From contig NC_081153.1 in NCBI RefSeq assembly GCF_958295425.1, positions 5,677,028 through 5,741,027 of the forward strand: a stretch of DNA of 64,000 nucleotides. Reading direction: 5' to 3'. Each line of letters begins with the position of its first letter. Within the stretch, counting starts at the first letter, position 1. Below are positions 13,501 through 25,500 of this stretch, one piece after another. Origin of the DNA: Solea solea. Taxonomy: Eukaryota; Chordata; Actinopteri; Pleuronectiformes; Soleidae. The notes beneath the pieces were generated by a model. The model made no database searches and was not told the origin of the DNA. It was given only the letters and a program-made list of their open reading frames with translations. The translations under genes and the position numbers were made by a program.

Positions 13501-16500
13501 CGTCAGACATTCACACATGGGCTTCAGGATAAACGCGAGATTGGATCTCTCATGAAATATCTTAACACCAAGTTTGAACTTTTGAATACATTAGCAGAGG
13601 CAGTTTTTCCCGGCTACTGCATCCGTGGAATTATTTAAGTCTGACTTCTTATAGTGGAAATGAAAAACATTTTGATTTGTGCAAAAAATTAACCTCTGTG
13701 TCTGGTAATTAAATTCACATTTACTACCCAGTGGTTGCATGCCTGAGCTGATAATGCACTTTCAGTTTACAATTTTCTTTTCCACACTCATTTAACAGTG
13801 AACTTGTTGACCAAAGGATTAACTGTAATGTAAACAGTTAATCAATGAGTCTAAATGAGCATTTGTTCTGTTGTTTGCACAATAACAGTATTTTTTGAGG
13901 GATTTATCCACCCTAAAAATGAAAAGATGTCACATGCATTGTCATTATGTGATTCTGCTCCTGCAAGTGTGAGCGAGGACACGGCGATGATTGCTGGCAT
14001 CAAGCGTCCAAGTAATTTACAGGCTGAAAGCAAACGCTGCCGCCTGTTGTTTTGTTGCCAGCCGAGGACTGAATCAGCAGTGAAATGACAAACAGAATTA
14101 GCATGATCATATTATCCCGCAGGTTTTGCAGATCTGCTGGAATTTAACATGTTTACGCTGGATCTGCTCGGTTGTCATCTAATATCCATTAATCAATAAC
14201 TGTTCAATCAATTCATCAAAGCTCAAAAGTCATTTACGAGGCATTTTCACAGGATTCAGCGAAGCATTTTTCAACATTATATCCAGGTTGCTGCCTCTAC
14301 CTCCTCTGCTGCGGCCTCAGACAGGAGTCCCTCCCTCTGTGCACAGGTCACGTGGAAGTAGGACCGACACATTCCCGCATCACAGCTGATGCACACGCCG
14401 GTCCTGGCAAACCGCGCGTCTTCACAGAAACTGCACTCCTAAACACAAAAGAAGACAATAGGAGAGTAGTTGAACATTGGTCTCTGTTAGCCCATTCACA
14501 AAACAATGATTTTCTAATACCAGTCTTTAACAATACTTAATAAGTATAAAACCTGTTAAAAACCCTCTGCTCTCCCTAGGAACTGCTCTTTAAAAAGCAC
14601 TTTTGTTATCAATTAAAATGCCAAAATACACTGAGAGTGTTTCGCTGTCAAAAATGTCAAAGCTGCTTCTGGTTGCCTTTATAACGCCGCTGTTCAACAA
14701 TGTCACCGTCAACCACCGTCAATCATTTTATTTCTTTCATTCGCCTCGACGACAAAACACAGAATGTAACTGCTGTTACATTACTGCTACCATGTGAGAG
14801 AGGCCGTCTGTTCATGTTAATATGTATGAGTGCGTCCCATCTGGAACTGATGAAGTTAGACCCAGGCTACTTCAATGATGGTACCAACTCAAAAGCAATG
14901 CGGGCGATTGGGCCTTTGTTTTAAAAGATCTCAATTGCTCATTAGCACCAAAAATGCAGTGCTGTATTCAAACTTCTCAATTTGTGGGACTCAAAAACAA
15001 ACTGGTACTGTGGAGAGCAGGCATATATATCCAGACTACAATTAATGCAGTTTTTTAAATAGTGTGGATGTAGCCCAATGTCTCTCTGATCTGTCCTGTG
15101 AATGGTTACGTCGCTATAGTTGCTATAGTGTCAGTTGTTACCATTTCATATGTTTGGATGCACTTTATATCACTTACACACCTCTATCTCATGTACATCC
15201 TTACAATACTGACTCTTCTGACCAATACAAGTTTTTTTTAACCTTGTCAAGAATTTCAGCTCTTTCCTTGCAAATGTTCAATCCTGAAATTCTTACAACC
15301 CATCTTTTTTTTTTTTAAATGAGTGAATGTTTGGCCATATTTTCCACTGCTCAGGTGGATGAGAGTGTAAACCGTCTTCCGCTGGGAGTCTTTCAGCATG
15401 ATAAGTTTCTCATGTCACAAAACAAAAAGTCGCCTGAGACTGGTTTCATGAACATGACACAGGGAGAGAGTTCAGTGAACAGGAGATTGGCAGCGTGAAC
15501 ATGTAGCTGATAAACCTGGCACAAACAACGTGATGCAGTCGAGTCAACACTGAGCAGATTCTCCTCACGGGAAAACTTTTAATTTCACATGGAATTAATG
15601 ACAAAGGTGTGGTCTATTACCATGGTTCTCAAACTGTGCGTGTAGAGTATGTAGAAATGATAAAACATTATAATAAATTAAGTGCGGAAAGTATAAGTGA
15701 GGAAGAGGAGGATGATAAGAGAGCAAATTATCTTTATTGGGAATAAATCTGCCTCCTGTGAAAAGTCCGTAGCTGACTTTGCTCAGTCTATTTACACTAG
15801 AGCTGCAACTATCAACTGCAATCTGTCAATTATTTTCTCCATTAATCAAGTAATAGTTTGGTCCATAAAATGTCAGAAAACTTAAAAAAAATGTCAAACC
15901 TGGAAATTATGTTTTTGTCCACACACCAAAATAATGCAGTTTTAATGATTTCTTTGTTATCTGGAGCAAAGAAACTAGAAAGTATTCACATTTAAGGAGC
16001 TAAAACAATCAGAAATCATGTTTTAATCATGAAAAAAGCTTCAATCCGTTGAATCAATCAAAATAGTTAATTATCGATGAATTGAGTAATTGTTTCAGCT
16101 CTAGTTTACACCACTGTATTTTGATTTTGTGGCACTTGGTATAAAAAGTTTGAGAACCACTGGTGTAGTATTAGTATAGTGTGCCTAATAATGTGGCCTT
16201 ATCTGGGCATAAGGTCATGATGCAGTAATCTAAAAGGACATCTGGACCTGCAGGAGGTCAGTTAAACCTAACTAACGCTATGCATCAGCACACTGCATCA
16301 GTATGTAAAAAGAGTACTTGCCTTGGCTCCGTATTTTGAATAATTCATTTCTGTGAGTGTCACTGGTCGTAGTTTATCAATGTCTCCAAATGCAACTCCG
16401 GGAACATAAAGTGCACAAACCACATGCACCCACCTGAAAATGAAGATGGAGGAAAAGGGACAATCAAACTGACTGATAAAGGTGAAACAGCACTACAGCA

Positions 16501-19500
16501 CATTCAAATGGAAATCATGACCTGAAGATGTCTCCAAAACAAAAATAACTTCTGATATATTTAAGTGAATTGTTTTCTTTCACTTTGTATCTTCTCCTTT
16601 TTTTTGTATCTTTTCAGCCTTCATTGATATTTCAGGGATGCGAACAAAGGCGCAGAAGGTGACATTTAAAATGTATCGACTTCTTCGTGCTGATTTCAAA
16701 GAACAAAATCTACGGCTTGGGGTACTTTTTGAATCCAACGTAAAGAATCACAGCAAACAAAAGAAACTAAACATCTTAAAAAAATTGGCCGCACTGACTT
16801 GCTCAGACACTTCAAAAAGAAATGGATTCATAGATTTATGTAGCCCCAGACTCTTGACTACAGTTTGCTGTGACACAATTTCAAATGCGGACTTTAGGGA
16901 AGAGAATCCGAAGTCCAATATAAAGATATCCATCTCTGGCAAGCAACCGCTTCACAGTTTAATTTGCTGTGTTTTTCATGCTCTAGTGAAGTAGTAAATT
17001 CGGGTGCAGCCTGGCTGAGGAGCACTATCAGCGATAACGTGGCTGAAGTCCCCACGCTTCACATAACACACTCTTTTCTCTCACTCCTTTTCTTCCTCTA
17101 TCTCCTCTCCTCCCTCCATCCTGCTCTCTCATTCCTCTGCCAGTTCTTTTTCTCTTCATCTCCCCTTTTCTCCTAAACACTGAATATATGTATAATTTAG
17201 ATAGCCTTTAGCTGCCTGCAGCATTTTGTACATTTTAAGGTCATTAGGTGACATTTGTTTATGAACACTGCTCTGCTTGCTGGCCTCATAATTGGCAGCT
17301 GACTACCCGGTTAGGGTTAGGCGATGGAGCCGTGTCCCACCTCCCAGCGTCCGTCTCTTTGAAGATGCCGTCCTGGTTGGGGCACAGCTCGCAGCTCGGA
17401 GTCACTCCGTTCTTACAGGCGTCGCAGAACCAAGGCTCGGTCGAATTCTCCGAGGCTGAGCTCATGATGGAGTCGCTCTCACCGTCCACGCCATAGCACC
17501 CTGAAAACACAGACAGCGGTTGTCAGTACAGCAATATCAGTTATGTTGTTCATTAAAGATATTAGATGTCCTATTTTCTGTCCCGTAACAGTTAGGCATC
17601 ACATCATTTGTCACTACCCACAAAGGCCCTATTCACACGGAAACCTAACAAAGCGTAAACAATCTTTTTATTCGTCGTTTTGAAAACGGTCACCGTAAAC
17701 ATGTCAAGAAATCTTCATCCACACGAAACTCACAACACATCTAGAAACTCTGAAGTACATATGCCAGGCCTAGACATAGACGTAGAGCATGCACATAAAG
17801 CATGTGTCCTGGGTAGAACGTTTTTTTTCTTTCAAATAAAGTTTTTATTCCAACTAGAGCTGAAAGAATTACTCGATTAACTATTTGGATGATCGATTAA
17901 TCAGTTTGAAGCTTTTTTCATTTTTAAAACAAAAGATTTCTGATTGTTTTAGCTTCTTAAATGTGAATATTTTCATTTCTACATTTTATGGACCAAACGA
18001 TTACTCGTGAAAATAATCGACAGATTGATTACGAAAATAACCGGTAGTTGCAGCTCTAATTCAAACGAGTACATATTACAATGTATACAATCACAGAAAC
18101 AAAGACCAAATAATCTCCAAACACACAATGGCAAAAAACTCAAGACCTTTTTTCTTCTCTGTAAGTGGAAAAAAGGGGTCCAAAACTTTATCATAACTGT
18201 TTAAGTATTACTGTAAAGTAAGGTTGGTGGTGAAAATGGGGGAAGTTTCTGTACAGTAGTTGTTCCTTCGTTCTATGACTTGAATTTTGACTCTGCAACT
18301 TTAATTGGGGAAAGGTATAAGGCAGGGCTGTCACTTATCATCCAAAATTCACAACTCAGCTCACAAGATGAACCTTCCTCCTGAGCAAACAAGCACAACA
18401 CCAAAGCATCTGGGGGAAAAAAAGCGGTGTGTGGAAGTTTTTCAGGCTCGTAAGTCAAGAACAAATCTGCAGATTCACCCGTTTGCTCCACCCGAATGTG
18501 CTAAAATGGGTAACTCGATGAACATTCAACCTCACGCAACTACTAGCAAAAGTAAAGTAATGACAAATACTGAATCATGACATTTGTGTGTTTGTCTGGG
18601 TGGGAAAAATATCCAAATATCATTCAAGAAGACTATCATGTCCTGGGCAGGTTCTGGGTGGTCATTTCCCCTAAGAGCAGGTGTTGTGTTATTATCATAA
18701 CCGTGATCTTCATTACAGGATTGTGAAAAACACAAAAAGATACAATGTGGACCAGTTTCTTTTCATTATTTTGGAAATGGAAGCACACAGTTCCTTTGTG
18801 CCATAAATCAAGTCATTATTTTTCCCAAGAAGCTATGGCAATGATAAGACGAAACAGTGTGACTAATTTAAAGTCTGAAACTGCCTTACAATGTTGGTGG
18901 AAGATAGATGCCAGGAAAAATCTGCTGAATGTTGCTGATTTATTGTGTGAAACACAAGACAACTTCTGTTGTTCAGTCACTTTTATCATCTGCTATTAAA
19001 ACAGTAACAACTCAAATCTGCGCCCAGCCGTCTACACACTACCCCGTGCCTCTTCTGTAGAATATGTAACTGTTCTAATTCTATTGGTTTTCCCTCTCTC
19101 TCCCTCTTTATTAGAAATAGATCCAGCGGCTCTTTGGTCTAGAGCTGTCAATCTCCTGTGACATTGCGCTACCACAAAATGAACATTGGATATAAAACAT
19201 AGCCTGAGAGAAGCAAGGCGAAGCCGAGCGAAAGCATTTTAATGTTGTTCTCTCTAATTTTCTGAGGTTGCCTAAACAATTACTAGGCTGATGTGGTTTC
19301 TATGGCAGCTACTACACCAGGCAAGCATGCTCTCCCCTACCAATGAGGGCAGCAATCTGTACTCTGCCTCTGTTGGGGAGATAACATTCTAACTCCTAAT
19401 TCAGTCATCCAGCCTTCAGGCTTTTTAAGCAATGGGAAAGACTCACAAGTTAAAAGCTAAGTGTTCTGCATGCATGCCACTGTGTGCCACACTGGGGAGC

Positions 19501-22500
19501 TGGGCAGTCAATTGAAAGCAAACACTGGGGCAGACAGAGTTGTTTATTTATTTATTTATTTACTTAGCACTAACTTTGTCTGGTGGGTCGTTGACCTTTT
19601 TTGATGCTTTGTGTCACGGTGAATCACTAACTCTTCAGAGGCTTAGGGATGTGGGTGGGTGATTGTTTTCAGTTTCATCAGGTTTCACGAAATTAGCTCA
19701 ATGGGAAAACCAATCAAGCAACTGATTGATTACTTCATTAGGTAAATTAAATCACAGCTGGATTCTGTCTTGACCTTCAAAAGGCAACATCTACTTAAAG
19801 TCAGTCAACCCAACATGTGGAAATGACTGTTTCTACCTAAGCTTCCCCCTTGGTCAGTACGTGTCCATGCACGGTTACCTTCACAATTTATTTGGACTGG
19901 ACTACTCTTCTTTTTCCCATTGACTTACAATGCTTCTGTGCATCGGCATCTTCTATAATTTGCAGGTCAAAGTCCAGGAGCTAAAACTATAGAACAGAGC
20001 AACCCAGGCACCTTTGGTTCCAGCGGAATGTACAAATGCAAAAGTATCACATTATCTGGGTGTTAGTCCAACTTTGGGACATTTGATTCAGTATAATTTT
20101 AGTCAAACAAACAGGTATACAAACGTTTTAAATGTCCCGTTTTATATAAGCTAACATACTTAGTGTGTGGTGAAAGCATTGTGCAAGGACAATGATTATA
20201 AACGGGTATTATGAGAACACCTTTGGCAGCAGTTGGGAGTTTCATCTTCCCTGATTGGACTTCGAACTGTGGGACGATAGGGGATGTGAATGACCACCAC
20301 GCTGGCTTAGCCATCTTAGGGCTGAACCGTGGTACAAATCTTCGATGTTCCTTTTGAACTGAGATACAAAGCTCTGACCGTTAAGCCACAGGTTGCCGGG
20401 TAATATGAGCTAAGCTGACAAAAAGTGATGACTACAGGATAGCTTCATAATCCCTCAAGGAAAGATTATCCTCGTCAGAAATGACAAGCTTGGCAGAAAG
20501 AAAAAAAAAAGGACGGTAGAGGTGAGATAGAGTCAACTGAACCAGGAGAAGTACTTTAAAATGAATTCCAATTTGAGGGAAGGAATTGTTGGCTAGCCTT
20601 CAACAATGCATCCAGAAATATTACTGCATGTCTGCATGATTATGTCAAGAAAAGCTAATGTCTTTTTTTGTAATAGCACAGTGATGACAAGTCACATTCT
20701 TATTATTTCCCTATGAATTCCTACACAGCCAATAACACAACCAATGTCATAAGAAGAAACATGACAAACACACATGCTCTCAAACAGAGATGTGGGTGAA
20801 AATGACATGAACTGGCTTTACTTAAGTGACTTCAAAACTACTGAACACCTATGTTAGACAGCACTCATGACACAACATAATGAAATTACAAACTTGACTT
20901 GACGTTTAACTCTGTTTGCAAAAGCCCTTTTCCTATCGGTCCATGCACTGTGGATATGTGTGTGTCCGGATTTCTGAAATATAAATGAATTCAGTACTTT
21001 CACTTGCCAGGGAAGACCCTGCTTCGGCAGCACTTCTTTACAGCCAAATACAGCTTCATTTCAGGGTGCCAAGATTCCTTGCTCATCTCTCCTCAAAATA
21101 AATGCCTACGTTCATTACCGAGAGCAACACCTTACATCACAGTGCAATACTTAAAACTGCACAATACCACAACTGGATATAATACATGTATTTTATATGG
21201 TTCAAGCCTTAAAATAAATCATGAAGCAGTATGTGCCCAAGAAAATCAATATAATACAATACAATAAACACAACGGCCACATTTCCCCACATATGCCAGT
21301 GTCAGAACTAGGGATGTAACGATTACCGGTATGACGATAAACCGCGGTAAAATTCCCGACGGTTAGTACTACCGTTTCAAATTTTAATTATCGTTAAAAC
21401 CGTGATTGATTACCGCAACTGATTACCGAAAAACTCACAGTGATACTGCTCATTTCCTGGAGAAGCAGCAGCACCTGAACGGCGCTCGCTCAGCGGGCGC
21501 GCATGCGCAGTTTGCACTGTCTGTCCAGCGACAACACGGCTGAAGCCACCTGCGCTCCAGAGATTTCCCCCCCGTAAAAAAAACAAGATCAGAAGTCTGG
21601 GCATATTTTGTATTTTTAAACGATGTTGAGGGTAAAATAATTGAAGACAATCAATCCTTGTGCAGAAAATGCAAAAAAAAAATCCAATATTGGACTTCCA
21701 ATATGATGAGCCGTGACCACCACACACAACTTTTAAGCGAGTAAGTCAACAAAAACGGGATTTCGGAATAGTGGGAAACGTCATGGTTTGTCTGTAAAAC
21801 GGAAACGGAAACCTAAGTTAAGTGTTACCTAACGTTACTCCTGTAAAAATACATGTTATTGGGCGCTATCAGCGAAAGCGAGTAGTGTGCAGACGACACG
21901 TACCGTAGCAGACCATAATGTGTTTGTTTCTGTGTTTTTTTTATTTTATTTTTATGCTGTGTACGTCCGCTGCTACTTAATTATTATCCGACACAGAGTG
22001 AGGACCTGCGTGTGTGTGTGTGTGTGTGTGAGTGTGTGTCAGTCAGTCAGATGATGATGATAATAATAATAATAACAATAATAATAATAATAATAATCAT
22101 ATAATATAAAATATCTTTTTTTAAATAAAACTTGGTTAAAAGATTTCAGTGTGTGTGTTCAGTACTTTTGGAACATTTTGAACACATCAAACAATACCGT
22201 GATAATATTGATAACCGTGATAATTTTGGTCACAATAACCGTGATATGAAATTTTCATATCGTTACATCTCTAGTCAGAACCTTTAATTTGTTGTCTTTC
22301 AAAATTCCCAAAGTCCTCATCTGGGCATATAAACATTAAATAACGGCATTTTTAATACAACTTGGGTGAATCGAAAATACTGAAGTACAATAAAGTGTGA
22401 TTTGATAATTATGTTGTTATTTCACTCATTATGTAGTAATCAGTGCAGGTTTGTGGTGCACAGCAATGCAATTACTGCAGATATGATTATCGCAGATGTT

Positions 22501-25500
22501 TATTGAGTGTTGAATAATTAACAAAGTCCGTATTTTCCCTACCCTGGTAAAATTGTTAATGTCCTTGGAGACAAATATTAGAACTAGCCACAAGTGCGGC
22601 CATTGCGTCCCCTCTCTCTCATGCAAACCACTTAGCCTCCCTTCAGTCTCAGAGGAAGACAATATCAGCCAACCAAAGTAACATGATAAATTTAAGACTG
22701 GCTCTTCTGTCGGTAGGTGGAGAATTAGTGTTTCACTGCTATGTGAGCATGCTTGTGTATGTGCATGTGTGGAAACATAGATAACTGAAGATGGTGTCAT
22801 AGTGAGGACCTCACAGGGCTGTCACTTTTTGAAAAAAATCTACTTTGAACAAATGTATAAATTACCAGTAAGTCGTTGGAATAAAACATCCAAGCTCCCG
22901 GCGGCGCTATCGTCAAGCTGCACCGATCCTCCACAAACATCACTGTTTTCATTACTTTATTAACAATTTTAATAGCTGTTACTTATTTTTTAGTGCTGCC
23001 AGCCTAGGAGTATTCATAACACTCAGTAGGAGTAGGATAGGATAAACACTCTCTGAACGGGATATCACTGACAACAAGGAAGAAGCTCAACTAAAATGGA
23101 ATAATAAGGGGTGGGCGATATGGCGATATTAGACCGTGAAGGACTAGAACATATTTAGCATGTTTTCGTCTATAGAGCACATACCACCCATTGCTGTTCT
23201 ATGCTCTTGCCCGGATGCATCCATTTTTTCCTCAGCCAAATCACACTATTTGCTAGTCTGCTTCATGTCCAGCCTAAAGAGACTAGCAAACTCCGCCGGG
23301 CAGTGCCAAACAATAAGGCAGTTTTTTGCGACGTTTGCATGTTCGATGGCACAGACACATTCAAAATCATATCAAATTGTGAACAAAAAGAGATAGCACT
23401 TGGTCATTCTATGTAAAACATTGATTTAAACAACTGGACTAAGGGTTTGGTTTATTGTCCGGCTTACCTTCATGCACCGTCACCCCACAGTTGTCACACT
23501 GAATGATCTCGTCAGCGTCCTCGCTGTTGTCTCCCAGACAGACGCAGCAGATGAGAATGTGCTGAGTGCTCCAGGTCTGCGATCGGTCCAGCAAGGCATC
23601 CTGGGAATCAGAAAACAAGAGACGCATTGAAGCTACATATCAAGACCACATCCCTCTGATCTGACCACAGAAGCAGTATCGAAGGCTGAAAGACACTGAA
23701 AGAAGGGAAAGATCTTTTCTGGTATCTGAAGGATACAGTATTCTGCTAGGAAAGGGAAGGGGTTTGTCTGTTTGTTAAAGTGTGCAGTTTTACCATTAGA
23801 TGTCATTAATTCTTATATAGTGGACAATCAATAAACAATAAATACTGCTGCCTGATGAAACTCTACTCTTGTGAAAGAATAGATCTGTGCCCACCTCATT
23901 GCCCTTTCCCTGGGACATGCTGTCATTGGTGAGCTCTTCGTCAAAATTGCTGGTGTTCTTCGGCTTCTTCATGGGCTTCTTCCCCTCTTTATCGCTGTCG
24001 CTGCTACTGTTGTTGTCATTACCGTCCTCCTTATCATCATCTTCGTCCTCATCGTCCTCATCGTCGTCGTCATCATCGTCGTCGTCGTCGTTATCATCGT
24101 CGTCATCACTGGCGCCGCCGCCCTCCTCTCCCTCGGCGTCTCCTTTCTGGGAAGCTGCTTTGCCTTTCTTCTTCCCTGCCGTGGGTCTCCAGTCATTGTC
24201 GTCTTCGCTGTCGTAGTCGTCCATCTCGTTCAGCTCCTCCATGGTGGTGAAGTCCAGCAGGGGACGGTTCCTGCGGAAATTCCATTTCTTGGGCTCGGCC
24301 TGACTCTCGTCAGCGTTCACACTGGCTGGAACTGACGTCGAGGCAGACTCAGAAGGCGGAGCGGGCTCCGCCTCGGCTGTTTTCTTGCTCTTGCGCCGGC
24401 TTTTAGGAGGAGTGACAGCAGGGTTGTCTTTGGTCGGGCTGTCTGCTGAAGGCGGCTGCTTGGTCTTCTCTTCGGTCTTCTCGTCGTCCTCTGTTAAGTT
24501 GTCTTCCGCGGCCAACTCTTTGGCCTCCGACTCGTCTATACCGTCGTCTGCAGAGGCTGCGTTGTCAGACTCACTTTCTGAACCTGCGACACTCGCTTTA
24601 GAGCCTTCTTCATCACTGCCGTTGCCTGTGCCGTCTGATCCTGTCACAACACAGAACAATCACAAATTAATCAAAGGGTAAAGATAGGAGCAATCTTTTC
24701 TTGGTGTTCAAACATACTTTTCTGTAAACTGGCTCTCTGAAGTGAATGTAAACACCCTTCACTATGGTTGAACACCTATCTGTACCTACCTGTCTGTAAT
24801 ACACTTATCTTATTCATTTTCATTTATTCATTGTTTGGTCACTGTCGTAAATTTTCCCTCAGAGCCAATGTTACGCTGGAAACATCTGGTAAAATACCAT
24901 CATTGTCTTGGAAATGGAATGACAAAGTTCAAGACTTAATTTTTTCCCAGTGGCTGAGAGAATAATAGTGAGGGAAATGTTGTTGTTTTTCTATCACCAT
25001 TACGCTGCGCCAGTGTTTTCCATTAATTATTTAGACTGTGGCGGCCCGCCATAGTCTAATTTGCCCTGTCACAGTTTTATAATGACCAACAACAGTTCCC
25101 ATAATAACATAACAGATCATATCTTAATGTTTAGCTTCACTGCGGTGCTGTGTTTGCCCCGTGCTTCCTTGCATGTGAACTAATACGCTGCCTTGTCACG
25201 CTTGCTACGCTGTCATTTATAATCAGATGCGTGGTTAACATCCGTCCTCATGTGATCATGGCCAGGTTGTGCTGAGCATGGGTCAGAATTTCCCCAGTGC
25301 GTCCTGACTGTTCCTTTAGCTCAGATCACAGAAACCACATTCAGAGGTGATTTGAGAACACATTTGTCACTGAGGATGGATGTTAATACCAGGTCTGTAA
25401 GTTATTATCATCTACACATGCACACGTTTCACAGCAGCAGAGGGCGTACATCAACAAAAGTACTAATGCATGTGTATTGTACTATTTATTTTTAATTAAC

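Larger units (their letters stand above)
14439..16321 (-). other. phf14 intron 6 (GC-AG)
   Basis: It begins with GCAAGT (16,321-16,316) and ends with TTTGTGTTTAG at 14,439. It contains two nested MITEs at 15,620-16,165. Otherwise no recognised content. Confidence 0.85.
17501..23467 (-). other. phf14 intron 4 (6.0 kb, the longest complete intron in the window)
   Basis: It splits PHD1. Contents: hAT MITE at 17,855-18,058, a repeat-free candidate conserved element at 19,100-19,520, and a hAT derivative with BED-finger relic at 21,309-22,273. The rest is unique AT-rich DNA. Confidence 0.75.

Noticed and set aside
20280..20400. tRNA-like GGCTTAACGGTCAGAGC on the minus strand
   Set aside because: Only an A-box-like stretch is present; arms do not pair well enough to call a tRNA or a SINE.
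23887..24216. Plus-strand serine-rich frame (109 codons) opposite phf14 exon 3
   Set aside because: It is the antisense reading of the GAY repeat encoding the Asp run; the minus-strand reading matches PHF14.
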